64,000 nt of DNA from Pseudaminobacter soli (ex Li et al. 2025) (GCF_003012705.1 NZ_PXYL01000017.1:32095-96094); one strand, 5' to 3'. Numbered from the stretch's first letter, positions 36,105 through 45,470 are shown. Made by a program: numbers and translations. The notes: generated by a model not told the origin, from the letters alone.

Positions 36105-36345
36105 TACCTCGGGCAGGATATTTTCACCTTCGATCAGGAATCCCTCGATGCTTATGCTCGAAGGGATTTCCTGGCCGGCCTATCGGCGTATCGCAACCTT
36201 CATCCATCTGCCCGCGATTCAGATCGGGGTCAGGTCCGGCCAGATCATGCAGATAGACCCCGCCTATCTGGAAGCGGCGCTGCGGAAGGATCGCGAGGTA
36301 TCGATGAGCACTACAGCCGCCGAAACGCGAAGAACGAAGTCATGA
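36105..36345 (+). pseudogene. Frameshifted paralog of the 88-aa protein at 32390
   Basis: One frame reads QDIFTFDQESLDA; the next reads LMLEGISWPAYRRIATFIHL, then IMQIDPAYLEAALRKDREVS. Together they align with YVIDQDEDLIDGASWLAYRR and VAAFIHLPAV of the gene at 32390-32656, on the opposite strand. The frameshift lies near 36140-36155 and the N-terminal third is missing. Confidence 0.65.
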
Positions 36346-36718
36346 AAGCCCAAGCGCCGCCCCAGGCTGATCCGTCCGGCATGAAGGTCGGCCACGCCCG
36401 AGCCATATGGAGTAGGATAGCCTCGTGTCGCTAGGGCCCTTCCGGCCCGTACATATGAAAAAAGCGGGCCGTGATGCCCGCTTCCCCTTCAATCCTGAGA
36501 CTTGTGCACCGCCGGTACCTTCGTGGTCGGCACACCATCAATCAGGGCAAATACAGCTGCCACTCAGGGAAACCCAACCTCGTATCTCGAAGAGCGTTCC
36601 CGGCCGGTCAGCAGCCGATCACCTTCATATGGGGGGCATGACGCCATTAAGCAAGCTAATTCGTTCGCCGACCCAAAGTACGGCGGGCTGTTCCACGAGG
36701 CAGTTGCCTCATATCATC
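36346..36718. other. Gap before the cold-shock module
   Basis: Apart from the minus-strand terminator at 36457-36483, nothing recognisable is present. Confidence 0.35.
36457..36483 (-). terminator. Rho-independent terminator (minus strand)
   Basis: AAGCGGGC and GCCCGCTT pair perfectly around CGTGAT; on the minus strand the stem is followed by a T run. It would end transcripts from the cold-shock module, about 240 bases downstream of the small gene's stop. Confidence 0.65.
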
Positions 36719-36976
36719 CTAGATTTGGCCCGAGCCGGCTGGCTTTTTCTTTGCCGGCACGCCCCGCTCCTTGACCGACCCTGGATTCGGTTTGCGCGTC
36801 GTCATTGGCGGCTCTGCAGCCTCCTTCGCCAAGCGGGCCAGTCGTAGCCGTTCGGTTTTGGCCTCACGGGCAACTTTTTCTCCTTCGGTGATCTGTCGTG
36901 CCGCGCTTGTGGTTGTATCACCCCTGAACTCACGGGTTGTCGGCTTCGGCTTGAAAACGTCAGCTATTTTCTTCAT
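36719..36976 (-). CDS. Small basic protein of the cold-shock module
   Basis: The 85-residue product starts at 36976 (MKKIADVFKPKPTTREFRGD) after AAGGAAG. It has a charged helix (EAKTERLRLARLAKEAAEPP) and a Lys/Pro-rich tail (VPAKKKPAGSG), suggesting nucleic-acid contact. It lies just downstream of cspA on the same strand, with a terminator-like hairpin between. A frameshifted copy sits in the same relative position at 49087. Function unknown. Confidence 0.6.
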   Translation of the reverse strand: MKKIADVFKPKPTTREFRGDTTTSAARQITEGEKVAREAKTERLRLARLAKEAAEPPMTTRKPNPGSVKERGVPAKKKPAGSGQI

Positions 36977-36996
36977 CGAGCTTCCTTTCAGAAACC

Positions 36997-37025
36997 AAAA
37001 AGGCCGGGACATTGCCCGACCTTTT
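36997..37025 (-). terminator. Hairpin between cspA and the small basic gene
   Basis: AAAAGG-CGGG pairs with CCCG-CCTTTT with one mismatch; T runs flank both sides, so it may work in either direction. It would attenuate read-through from cspA. Confidence 0.55.
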
Positions 37026-37082
37026 CCTGTTCACCTCGACTGCCATTGCATCCATGGCAAAAAAGACTGGAGGCGAAGCGAC

Positions 37083-37292
37083 TTACGCGACTTGAAGATT
37101 CTCTGCCGCGCTCTTTCCCTTGCGCTCGTCGCGCACGACATCAAAGGAGAGCTTCTGGCCCTCGACGATGGTACGCATGCCGGCGCGCTCGACGGCCGAG
37201 ATATGAACGAAGACATCGGCGGAGCCGTCGTCAGGTTGAATGAAGCCGAAGCCTTTGGTGGAATTGAAGAACTTTACGGTTCCGGTAGTCAT
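37083..37292 (-). CDS. Cold-shock protein, CspA family
   Basis: A 69-residue single OB-fold RNA chaperone: [20 protein letters not shown] (RNP1 KGFGFI) and [13 protein letters not shown] (RNP2 VFVHIS). AAGGAAATCGTC precedes the start. The C-terminus [20 protein letters not shown] is typical of rhizobial CspA paralogs. It binds single-stranded RNA and DNA. It is the first gene of a two-gene module. Confidence 0.92.
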   Translation of the reverse strand: MTTGTVKFFNSTKGFGFIQPDDGSADVFVHISAVERAGMRTIVEGQKLSFDVVRDERKGKSAAENLQVA

Positions 37293-37587
37293 GACGATTT
37301 CCTTTCAATCGGCACAGAGGTTCGCCGCTTGGCGGAGCGCCAAACGTCGTAGTCTTCGAAATTGAGAGGAAGATCGGTAGAGCGCCAGGCGCAGAAACAA
37401 AGTTCGCCAACAACATCGACCTTTACAGCATACGCACCAATTGAGTTTCTTACAAGACAATCCCTCGAAGGTGTTCTTCAATACGTTTCCAGAGCCCCTA
37501 CCCAAAGAGTCTCGCCTGTATCCAACGCTCCATTGCAACATAGAGTAAAAGCCCGGATCGAGGTTTTCGCCGCCTCCACCGCGGCAG

Positions 37588-37865
37588 CCGCACCGGGAGC
37601 CCAGCTCTACCTGCAGAAATGCGGCTACTGTCACGGCCGCGACGGTCAGGGCAGGGGCACCTACGTGCCGCCGCTTTCGCCCCACCCGGACTCAGTGGTC
37701 AACATCATCCTCAATGGCGGGGGCGCGTGGTCGTCAACGGTGTGCCGGGACAGCTACCGCATGCCGCCCTACCGGGTGCAGTTGAACGACCGCGAGATCG
37801 CCGAGATCGCCACCTTCGTGCGCAAATCCTGGGGCAATGCTGGCGGCGCGGTGACGCTGCGGTAG
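37588..37865 (+). pseudogene. C-terminal fragment of a dehydrogenase cytochrome c subunit
   Basis: PGAQLYLQKCGYCHGRDGQG has the heme-attachment CxxCH, and YRMPPYRVQLNDREIAEIAT then FVRKSWGNAGGAVT carries the Met ligand. This is the last of the three cytochrome c domains of alcohol/gluconate-type dehydrogenase subunits. Upstream sequence (37362-37587) has no signal peptide or earlier domains, and no start codon with a ribosome-binding site. It is a stranded 3' piece. Confidence 0.6.
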
Positions 37866-38204
37866 GTCGGCGACCTGCGCGAACGGACGGATGCATCGAG
37901 CGACCGCGTGATCATCCTGCGGATGCGGTAGACGAGGGCGGGCTCCGTCGCTGAGCCGGCGGCGGAGCGGCGCAACCGGGCGCACTGGGCCTATGGGTGC
38001 GTGCCGCCATGGCAAGCGGACGCTCATAGCGGGCCGCGGCGCACCTGTCTCGGTTGGGCAGGGTGTCCACCATACAGTGCCGCAGCAAACATCTGCGCAA
38101 GCGATTCAGTCCTGACCTTCGATCCGTCATCGCAGCGGTCCGAAGCCGGGTCACGAAGTGTTGTCGGTCACTGCCCACCCGTCACGCTCAGCGTGCTGAG
38201 CTTC
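37866..38204. other. Intergenic region, no gene seen
   Basis: High-GC region between the cytochrome c relic and the phosphatase gene. No consistent reading frame or repeat recognised. Confidence 0.35.
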
Positions 38205-38798
38205 TTACGGGGAAGCAGACAGATTCTCCACGATCCTGCGACTAGCCGCCAGCTTTCCATCGGCGTCGAATGAAAGTTCGATCACCCAGTCATAAACATC
38301 ACCAGGCCATTTGCCTTGCGGCAGGAGGGCGGCGGGATCGGCGCCCAGTGCCTTGAGCAGGTTCGGGATATGTCCCTGGTGCCAGGCAATTAGGATGTGC
38401 TGCCCCTGTGGTTGGGCGCGCAGCGCCGCGACCAGAGCGATTTCTTCTCCGTTGGCAAAATGGGTGTTGATTGGCAGGCCAGTCGACTTGCTTAGCGGTT
38501 CCAGTGTCAAACGCGGCCGATGGCTTTCCTGGCTGTCTTTGGTTGCAAACAGTGCGTTGGGCTCAATCGAGCTGCCATTCGCGCGAAACGGATGAAAGTA
38601 GCGAGCATAGGCTATGGCTCTTGCATCGCCGGCGGCTGAAAGGCCGGAGCCGTGATCGGGTTTATCGGCATGGCGCAGGATGAGTACTGTGGCGTTGGCG
38701 AGATTGCCCGCAGGCTGCCGTGCCGCGACGGGCAGCACCATCAGGGATAAGGCGAGCAATGCAATCACCAGCTTGCAAGGTGTTGGGATCTTCGTCAT
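38205..38798 (-). CDS. Periplasmic histidine phosphatase-family protein
   Basis: A 197-residue secreted protein with a signal peptide (CKLVIALLALSLMVLPVAAR). The catalytic His is in VLILRHADKPDHG (RHA in place of RHG) and the second His in ILIAWHQGHIPNLL. This is the histidine phosphatase superfamily (branch 1-like). GGAGGTG precedes the start. Substrate unknown. Confidence 0.78.
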   Translation of the reverse strand: MTKIPTPCKLVIALLALSLMVLPVAARQPAGNLANATVLILRHADKPDHGSGLSAAGDARAIAYARYFHPFRANGSSIEPNALFATKDSQESHRPRLTLEPLSKSTGLPINTHFANGEEIALVAALRAQPQGQHILIAWHQGHIPNLLKALGADPAALLPQGKWPGDVYDWVIELSFDADGKLAASRRIVENLSASP

Positions 38799-39079
38799 CG
38801 CAGTTCACCTCCGGCGAGAAGGACACGCCCGCCCCAGTCGTGATCCTGGAACTTGATGATGTCCGTGATCTTGTGCTTCGCAATTAGGTGGGCTGTCATG
38901 TGAACCTCGACAGCGTTGCCGCTGTGTGCGGCGGCTTCAGACGCCGACGACTAGCTTCGTCGCTTCGCCTGGCATTGAGAGCCGGGAAAGTATGGCATTG
39001 CTCGTGACAAACAAGTCGCCGCTCAAGTCGCCGCTGCTGATGCCCTGAAATTAACGGCCGCTATAGCCGTCTAGCTCCC

Positions 39080-39131
39080 GAAACCAGACCGTCCGCTCCC
39101 GGCCCCCAAACTGCCAGTCTGCAACGCGCCC
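39080..39131. repeat. Dispersed intergenic repeat, copy 2
   Basis: Matches 9911-9962 at 42 of 52 positions by hand alignment, including CGGCCCCCAA and AACGCGCCC. A shorter relative is at 45471-45501. Confidence 0.6.
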
Positions 39132-39536
39132 CATTTTGGTCATTCGGATCAGCTTCATCGTTTCCTCAAAGCAGGCATTCGTTGCCGACGACGCTGAAGG
39201 GCGCTCGGTAACCTGTTGGATACCGCCTCAGACGTCCGGAGGTTCACGACCGAGTTCATCCTGACTTCGGAAATATCCAGGCGAATGGAAGAGTTCGGAA
39301 GGAGCCTCCGCTGGCGCGACGTGCCCGCTGTGTTGGATAGAGCTGGCGTCCAGCCGGTGCAAGCGACGAGAGATGGGCGAGGATTCGTATGGCCGCCGCA
39401 AACAGGTGGAATTATTCATTTGTGGCATGAGCGCTGAGGTCTTCGGCGCCAGCTAGGCTTCTCAACAGAGCGATTTCTAGAATTCAGTTGGTACGCCGAC
39501 GCGCTCAGCAGCGCGAGCGGAAAATGCAGGCCATCA

Positions 39537-39554
39537 TTGACCTGCCACTAAGAA
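39537..39554. repeat. Solitary IS3-type terminal repeat
   Basis: TTGACCTGCCACTAAGAA differs by one base (A for G) from the terminal TGACCTGCCACTGAG of the IS at 3468-4772. No transposase frame accompanies it, so it is a relic end or a chance match. Confidence 0.45.
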
Positions 39555-39740
39555 CTTCAACGGCCGGGGCCATCGCAGCAACCGGCTCCAATGCCGCGCA
39601 AGATGAAGGCTACATATTTCCGACGGTTGCTCCCACATGCCAATGGGATTCCATTTGGAACGGAAGCTACTCCTCAACATCGAACCTGAGGCATCCTCGT
39701 GCATAAGATGGGCTAGCGCTTTCACTTTTGTCGCCACGTT

Positions 39741-40580
39741 TTACCTCAGAAAGGGCTTCGCTTTCATCGAGGCGGGAACCTCCAAGCCGAGCCGGTCAAG
39801 CACCGTCGGTGCGAGCTGTAGCTGGTCGAGCAGGGCTTCGTTCGCCGGCCCTTCGGCCTTGCCGAAATAGTAGAGCGCGAAATCCTGCTGGTCGTCCTCG
39901 CGCCCGCCATGGTGGCCGCGGTCGGTCTGACCATGGTCGGCGGTGACCATCACTTCATAACCGGCTTCGAGCCATTTCGGCAGGAACGCCGCCAGCATAC
40001 CGTCCATGGCGGAGCAGGCATGGTCCATCTCGATACACTCGTGGCCATAGCGGTGACCCATGGAATCGAGCGTGCAGGTGTGCAGGATGCCGTAGTCGAT
40101 GCCGTGGCGCTTGGTCAGCATGGTGAGTGTGGCGAAGAGATCGACATCGCTCGGCGTCATCTGGTTCTTGTTGTTGTAGCCGGTCATGGTGTGGAAACGG
40201 CCATGGGTGATCGGCCCGCCGGGCTCGTCATACTCCATGTCCTCAACGAGGTCGAAGGGATAGCGGTTGAAGAATTCCGACCAGTAGGAATGTGTCACCG
40301 CGCCGGTCTTGCCGCCGGCCTTGGATATTTCTGAGAACAGGTCGGGTTGACCGACCCGAAAGCGGTTCTCGTTGGAGAGGATGCCGTGCACCTGCGGCGG
40401 CGTACCGGTATGGATCGAAGCATAGCAGCAGGCCGAAGTGGAGGGCAGCACGGAGCGCATTTTCCACACGCGCGCGTCGCCCGACTGCACCCAGCCCTCG
40501 AGATTGCCCATCAACCGGCGCCAGTTCCGATACGGCACGCCATCGAGGATAATGAGCAAAAGCTTGGATTTGAGCGCCAT
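39741..40580 (-). CDS. Alkaline phosphatase-superfamily phosphodiesterase
   Basis: A 279-residue enzyme resembling type I phosphodiesterases / nucleotide pyrophosphatases. Metal and nucleophile motifs: LLIILDGVPYRNW (metal Asp), LPSTSACCYASIHTGTPP (nucleophile Ser or Thr), TCTLDSMGHRYGHE (metal D and H) and VTADHGQTDRGHHGG (D-H metal site and H). No signal peptide is seen, so it is predicted cytosolic, unlike many relatives. It starts 82 bases downstream of the binding-protein gene on the same strand. Confidence 0.8.
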   Translation of the reverse strand: MALKSKLLLIILDGVPYRNWRRLMGNLEGWVQSGDARVWKMRSVLPSTSACCYASIHTGTPPQVHGILSNENRFRVGQPDLFSEISKAGGKTGAVTHSYWSEFFNRYPFDLVEDMEYDEPGGPITHGRFHTMTGYNNKNQMTPSDVDLFATLTMLTKRHGIDYGILHTCTLDSMGHRYGHECIEMDHACSAMDGMLAAFLPKWLEAGYEVMVTADHGQTDRGHHGGREDDQQDFALYYFGKAEGPANEALLDQLQLAPTVLDRLGLEVPASMKAKPFLR

Positions 40581-40623
40581 GGGCGGCTCCGTCTGTCTAG
40601 TGTTGTTGGATAGGGGATGAAAG

Positions 40624-40646
40624 GGCTGCCGGATTGTCCGGCAGCC
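40624..40646 (-). terminator. Hairpin between the binding protein and phosphodiesterase genes
   Basis: Perfect 10-bp stem GGCTGCCGGA / TCCGGCAGCC with a 3-base loop. On the minus strand it is followed by ctttcatcc, a weak T-rich tract. It may reduce but not abolish read-through from the binding-protein gene. Confidence 0.55.
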
Positions 40647-40662
40647 GTTATGGGTCGCGGGG

Positions 40663-42252
40663 TCAGGCCTTCAGCCAGCATTCGGCCAGCGCGTAGCCAT
40701 CCATCATCTCGCCCTGGGGGCTCTTGATGTAGCCGCCGACCTTGTCGGTGGCTGCCGCGTCGATGAACTGGTTGAAGAACGGCACGATCAGCCCGCCTTC
40801 GTCGCGGATCAGCATCGCCATGTCGCGGTAGATCGCCTTGCGCTTATCCTGGTCCAGTTCGCCGCGCGCGGCATACAGCATCTGATCGAATTTCGGGTCC
40901 TTGTAGCGCGTGTCGTTCCAGTCGGCCGTCGAGATGTAGCCTGTGGAGTACATCTGGTCCTGCGTGGCGCGGCCACCCCAGTAGGAGAGCGAGAAGGGCT
41001 TCTTGTTCCAAACTTCCGACCAGTAGCCGTCGCCCGGTTCGCGCTTGATCTCGATCTTGATGCCGGCCTTGGCGCAGCTCTGCTGATAGAGCTGCGCCGC
41101 ATCGATCGCGCCGGGGAAGGCGACGTCAGAGGTGCGAAGAAGGATCGAGCCGGAATGGCCCGATTTCTTATAGAGCGCAGCCGCCTTTTCCGGGTCGAAC
41201 TTGCGCTGTTCAATGTCGTCGGAGAACAGCGGATAGGCTTCGTTGATCGGGAAGTCGTTGCCGACCGAACCGTAGCCGCGCAGGATCTTCGCCAACAGTT
41301 CGTCGCGGTCCATGGCCAGTTTCAGCGCCATGCGAAGGTCGTTGTTGTCGAAGGGCGCGGTGTCGCAGAATATGTTGAACGGGTAATAGCCCTTGCCCGA
41401 GACGTTCTCGATCGTTACGCCCGGCACGCGCTTGACTAGATCCACCACCTTCGGCTCGACGCGGTTGATGAAGTGTACCTGTCCGCCCTGAAGGGCCGCC
41501 AGCCGCGCGGTAGCGTCGTTGATGACGACAATTTCCACCTGATCGGCATGACCGGCCCTGTCGCCGCGCCAATAATTGGCGAAGCGTTCACCGCCGTGGC
41601 GCACTCCCGGCTGGTTGACGGTTACCTTGTAGGGGCCGGCGCTTATGCCGGCATTGGGGTCATCCCGGCCGCCGTTCGGCTGGATGACGAGGTGATAGTC
41701 GGCCATCAGGTAGGGAAAGTCTGCGTCGGGGTCGGCGAGCGTGACGATTACCTCCTTGCCAGCGGCCTTGATCCCCTTGATGTTTTTGAGGATGCCGAGC
41801 GCTCCCGACTTCGATTTCTCGTCGCTGTGCCTTTCGAGGGTGGCCGCGACGTCTTCGGCGGTTACTGTCTTGCCGTTGTGGAATTCGACGCCGTCGCGCA
41901 CCTTGATCGTCCAGGTCTTGACGTCCTTGGAGGCGCCGATCTCCTCGGCGATCAGGTTTTCCAGCCCGCCCTCGGGTGTCAGGCGGGCAATGAACTCGCC
42001 CCACTGCTTGCAGAAGGAGAAGGTGACCTGGCTGAGATTGAGCGCGGGGTCGAGGCTATTGCTGGATTCGCCGCCCTGCAGTCCAGCCTTGAGGATGCCG
42101 CCCCGCACAGGTGTCTGTGCCAGCGCCTTTCCGGCCACTGTATTGGCTGCGATCGCCGATACGCCAAGCGCAGCCGCGCGCCCCAGAAAATCGCGGCGTG
42201 ACAAGGCGCCCTTCGCCATCCGCAGGGCGAGGTGGTTCAGTTCGTCAGACAT
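40663..42252 (-). CDS. ABC transporter substrate-binding protein (SBP family 5), Tat-type signal
   Basis: A 529-residue periplasmic binding protein of the peptide/nickel class. The N-terminus has a twin-arginine motif SRRDFLGRAAALGVSAIAA and a cleavage site near KALAQTP. SBP_5 features include LNLSQVTFSFCKQWGEFIAR, WTIKVRDGVEFHNGKTVTAE and DPEKAAALYKKSGHSGSILL. GGAGGGACAG precedes the ATG. The cognate permease and ATPase genes are not in the window, which is unusual for this class. Confidence 0.88.
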   Translation of the reverse strand: MSDELNHLALRMAKGALSRRDFLGRAAALGVSAIAANTVAGKALAQTPVRGGILKAGLQGGESSNSLDPALNLSQVTFSFCKQWGEFIARLTPEGGLENLIAEEIGASKDVKTWTIKVRDGVEFHNGKTVTAEDVAATLERHSDEKSKSGALGILKNIKGIKAAGKEVIVTLADPDADFPYLMADYHLVIQPNGGRDDPNAGISAGPYKVTVNQPGVRHGGERFANYWRGDRAGHADQVEIVVINDATARLAALQGGQVHFINRVEPKVVDLVKRVPGVTIENVSGKGYYPFNIFCDTAPFDNNDLRMALKLAMDRDELLAKILRGYGSVGNDFPINEAYPLFSDDIEQRKFDPEKAAALYKKSGHSGSILLRTSDVAFPGAIDAAQLYQQSCAKAGIKIEIKREPGDGYWSEVWNKKPFSLSYWGGRATQDQMYSTGYISTADWNDTRYKDPKFDQMLYAARGELDQDKRKAIYRDMAMLIRDEGGLIVPFFNQFIDAAATDKVGGYIKSPQGEMMDGYALAECWLKA

Positions 42253-42473
42253 CTGTCCCTCCGTTGCAGAAAGTCATGGCAGGATACTTCTCTAGTTGGC
42301 TTTTTGAGGTCAAGTGGAAAGCGAAAAAGAACGCGGGCGCGGGCGAATATACTCGAATAACCTCCGTTCCTAGGTCCCGTACTTTGTACCTCACGTGGCC
42401 CAATCAACAGGGCTCCCGCGCTCATTGCAACGGTGGATTGACGCGTCTACTGCGAGTAGGGGAGGAAATTGCT

Positions 42474-43388
42474 TTGAAGCTTGTTAGCTACAACATCCAG
42501 TACGGCTTCGGAGCTGACGGTCGCTACGACCTTGAGCGCGCCGCGCGTGTAGTTGCCGGCGCCGATGTCATCGCGTTCCAGGAAGTCGAGCGCTACTGGC
42601 GCCGAACCAACTACGACGATCAGCCGGAAATCCTGTCGCGCCTTCTGCCCGACCACCATTTTGTCTACGGCCCGGCCTACGACATGGACGCGAGTTTCCG
42701 CGAGAACGGCCGCATGATCAGCCGGCGGCGGCAGTTCGGCACGATGATCCTGTCGCGGCTTCCGATCGCCTGGTCGCGGCTGCACCTGCTGCCGATGCGG
42801 CGCACGGTCACCCCGCTCAACACGCAGAACCCGGCGCTCGAATGCCTGATCCGCACGCCGTGCGGGCCGATCCGCTTCTTCTCGCTGCACCTCGCCCATA
42901 TCGGCGCTGACGAGCGGCTGGAACAGATCGACTTTCTGCTCGGTCGTCACCGCCGCGTCCCCTTCGAGGGCGGACCGTGGAGCGGCGTGGACGATGAGCC
43001 GTCGCGCGACTGGACACATGGCGAAGCCGAACCCGAGAGCCCGCTCGACGCGATCTGGATGGGCGATTTCAACATGGAGCCGGGCAGCGCCGAATATAGC
43101 CGCATCGTCGGCGACAATCCCTACCATCGCGGGGCGGCCTATCTCGACGGCTTCGTAGACGCCGCCGCCGCGCCTGGCCGTCGGCCCGACGGCCTCCACA
43201 CCCATGTCAAAGTGATCGACGGCGAGACACGCAAGCGCCAGCTCGACCATTGCTTCGTCAGCTCCAGGCTGGCATCGCGGGTGCGGACCGTGCATGCCGA
43301 CAATGCAGTGATCGCGTCGGACCACCATCCACTGTGGATCGAAATCGACCTCGAGACGCCTGACGGCGGCCAGACTCCGGAGCGGTGA
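42474..43388 (+). CDS. Endonuclease/exonuclease/phosphatase (EEP) family protein
   Basis: A 304-residue hydrolase starting at a TTG (42474) after GGGGAGG, giving MKLVSYNIQYGFGADG. EEP motifs: SYNIQYG (Asn), IAFQEVERYW (metal Glu), SLHLAHIG (His), WMGDFNMEPGS (D-N), and SDHHPLWIEID (D-H at the end). No secretion signal. Such enzymes cleave phosphodiester or phosphate bonds. It is divergent from the binding-protein gene and 7 bases before an EamA transporter. Confidence 0.85.
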   Translation: MKLVSYNIQYGFGADGRYDLERAARVVAGADVIAFQEVERYWRRTNYDDQPEILSRLLPDHHFVYGPAYDMDASFRENGRMISRRRQFGTMILSRLPIAWSRLHLLPMRRTVTPLNTQNPALECLIRTPCGPIRFFSLHLAHIGADERLEQIDFLLGRHRRVPFEGGPWSGVDDEPSRDWTHGEAEPESPLDAIWMGDFNMEPGSAEYSRIVGDNPYHRGAAYLDGFVDAAAAPGRRPDGLHTHVKVIDGETRKRQLDHCFVSSRLASRVRTVHADNAVIASDHHPLWIEIDLETPDGGQTPER

Positions 43389-43395
43389 ACCAAGC

Positions 43396-44241
43396 ATGAC
43401 CCTTTCCGTCTTCCTTGCCGTCCTGGGCGCTGCCGCCATGCATGCCGTCTGGAACGCGCTGATAAAGATCCGCCTGGACCGATTCCTGTCGATTTCCCTG
43501 ATGACGATCGGCATGGGCGTCGCGGCCACTCCCGCGATGCTGGTGGTCGATTTCCCACAGAGGGAAGTGTGGACCTGGATCGTGCTCTCGACAGCCATCC
43601 ACACCCTCTACCGGCTGTTCCTGATCCGAGCCTACGAGACCGGGGATCTGGCCCAGGCCTATCCGCTTGCCCGCGGCGCGGCGCCGCTGCTCACCACGAT
43701 CGGCGGTATCCTCCTCATCAAGGAGTTCCCGCCGCAGGTCGCCATCGCCGGCATCGTTCTGCTCAGCGCAGGTACGCTTCTGATGTCGCTGCGCGGCGGC
43801 AGGAAGGTCGGCGTGTTTGACCGGCGGTCGGTAGGATTCGCGCTCATCACTTCCGTATGCGTTGCCGGCTACACGCTGACGGACGGCAGTGGGGCGCGGC
43901 TGGCTTCAACCGCCTCGAGTTACGCCGTCTGGCTGTTCGTGACCGACGCGCTCTGGACGCTGGCACTCTGCCTTTATCTGCGCGGCAGCCGCGTGCTCGC
44001 CGCCATGCTGCCGGAGTGGAAGACCGGCATCGTTACCGGGCTGCTGGGCGCGGCATCCTACTGGATCGCCATGTGGGCGATGACGCGCGCCCCGATCGCC
44101 TCGGTAGCGGCTCTGCGCGAAACGTCCATCCTGTTCGCAATGATGATCTCGGTCTTCGCCCTGCGCGAGACAGCGACGCTGTGGCGGGCGGCCGCGGCTA
44201 TGTTCATCGTGGCGGGCGTCGTTGCGCTGCGGCTTGGCTGA
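43396..44241 (+). CDS. EamA/DMT-family transporter
   Basis: A 281-residue inner-membrane protein with about ten helices in two repeats (LAVLGAAAMHAVWNALIKIR and FALITSVCVAGYTLTDGSGA each start a half). It matches the drug/metabolite transporter superfamily EamA domain. Seven bases after the EEP gene, so co-transcribed. It may export or import the product of the phosphohydrolases; substrate unknown. Confidence 0.83.
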   Translation: MTLSVFLAVLGAAAMHAVWNALIKIRLDRFLSISLMTIGMGVAATPAMLVVDFPQREVWTWIVLSTAIHTLYRLFLIRAYETGDLAQAYPLARGAAPLLTTIGGILLIKEFPPQVAIAGIVLLSAGTLLMSLRGGRKVGVFDRRSVGFALITSVCVAGYTLTDGSGARLASTASSYAVWLFVTDALWTLALCLYLRGSRVLAAMLPEWKTGIVTGLLGAASYWIAMWAMTRAPIASVAALRETSILFAMMISVFALRETATLWRAAAAMFIVAGVVALRLG

Positions 44242-44726
44242 CCCTCACCATGGCGATGTCAGACTTCCTCGCATTTGATGGTTCTCCACAGCCGTTTACG
44301 AGCACCAGCCAACCTGCTCGATGAGGCGGAAGAAGACGTTCGCCGGGCCATTGCGGCGCGGAGATGTTGGCGGCTTTGATAGGGGGCGCGCCTATTCAGC
44401 CTCACGCGATGTTGAGGGTGATGAGGGTAGGATAAGCGGCCCGATGGCCAAGTCATTTGCGCAATGTTCGGTCGCAAAAGTTCATTGGCCAATTGCGGCT
44501 TGCGATGACATGCGGTGCTTGCGGCTAGCCGTCACACATGCCGCATCGACCGACGCCAATCACCCGCCCAGGTCGGCGTCGGTCACCCTCGCGCGCGTGT
44601 CGAGCGCTGTTTAAATACTCGTTCAGCGGCGCGTTCCCACAGCACTTCGGCGGCCACGGTGTCTCACTGCGACAAGATTGACAAAGGATTCTAGCGATTG
44701 TCATCTCTCGTCAAGAGAGGTGAGCC
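44242..44726. other. Intergenic region with a hairpin
   Basis: No gene. GACCGACGCC (44548-44557) and GGCGTCGGTC (44575-44584) form a perfect 10-bp stem with a 17-base loop but no T run. TTGACA at 44678 could be a -35 box for the next gene. Confidence 0.4.
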
Positions 44727-45377
44727 ATGGAATTTCTTTTATTACTTCTGGCTGGTGTAGTTGTAATCGCCAGTATTATTTCGATGGCGCGAGGCTTTGC
44801 CAAAGGCGCACGTGAAGGCAACTGGCACCTATCCGAGAATGGAAATCAAACCAGGATTCAGGACGGATTGCGAGTGACTATTTTCCAGTCAGATGGGGGC
44901 TGGAAATATTGCGTTGATGAGTCCCAAGGTGATGACGACCCCTATTACTCTGATCCATATCCAACCCAGCAGGCAGCTATGCAATCAGCAATTTGCGTGA
45001 TTGAGGGAAAGCCAAGCCCGCATAAGACGAACAGGAAATTGAGAGACCAGGCCTCGACCGCTTTCTATATCGATGCTGCCACAAAGGCACCGTCCGTCTA
45101 TGCCGAGCTGCACGCCCAGTTGTGTGATATGTCTGCGTCATCCACGTACCAGCTAACCCGATTGCGCCCCATCAAAAAGAAATCCGGCCAGCAGATCGAG
45201 TACCTCAAAGACGCGTATCAGCACTACTATACCGAAGGTCAGCAAAGTCGTGCCGACGAAATTTGGGAACTACGTGATAGATTCAAAAAACTAGAAGTAA
45301 GCGTGGCGGCATTGATCGGCTGGATGGAATCTGGGACGAAGGCGGAGAGAGGCGCACCTCCACAGATCTACTTATAG
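44727..45377 (+). CDS. Single-span membrane protein of unknown function
   Basis: The 216-residue product begins MEFLLLLLAGVVVIASIISM, one membrane anchor with the rest likely cytosolic or periplasmic. A GAGAGGTGAG ribosome-binding site precedes the ATG. The body is AT-richer than neighbours and contains DGLRVTIFQSDGGWKYCVDE and a C-terminal helix DEIWELRDRFKKLEVSVAAL. I see no known domain. The base composition suggests horizontal transfer. Confidence 0.6.
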   Translation: MEFLLLLLAGVVVIASIISMARGFAKGAREGNWHLSENGNQTRIQDGLRVTIFQSDGGWKYCVDESQGDDDPYYSDPYPTQQAAMQSAICVIEGKPSPHKTNRKLRDQASTAFYIDAATKAPSVYAELHAQLCDMSASSTYQLTRLRPIKKKSGQQIEYLKDAYQHYYTEGQQSRADEIWELRDRFKKLEVSVAALIGWMESGTKAERGAPPQIYL

Positions 45378-45470
45378 AGTCCATCCAGTCATTCCAGCGA
45401 GGCCATGTCGACCCGAAACGGCCGGCTCCGGCAGCGCAACGGCTGCTTTCTGACGAGCCAGCGCCAAAAG

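Larger units (their letters stand above)
38799..39740. other. Large gap with repeat and IS-end relic
   Basis: Holds a dispersed-repeat copy (39080-39131) and a lone IS3-type end near 39537. A + frame at 39216-39437 could encode 73 residues (MDTASDVRRFTTEFILTSEI...), but no ribosome-binding site or family resemblance supports it. Confidence 0.4.

Noticed and set aside
39216..39437. 73-residue + strand ORF
   Set aside because: No family resemblance or ribosome-binding site.
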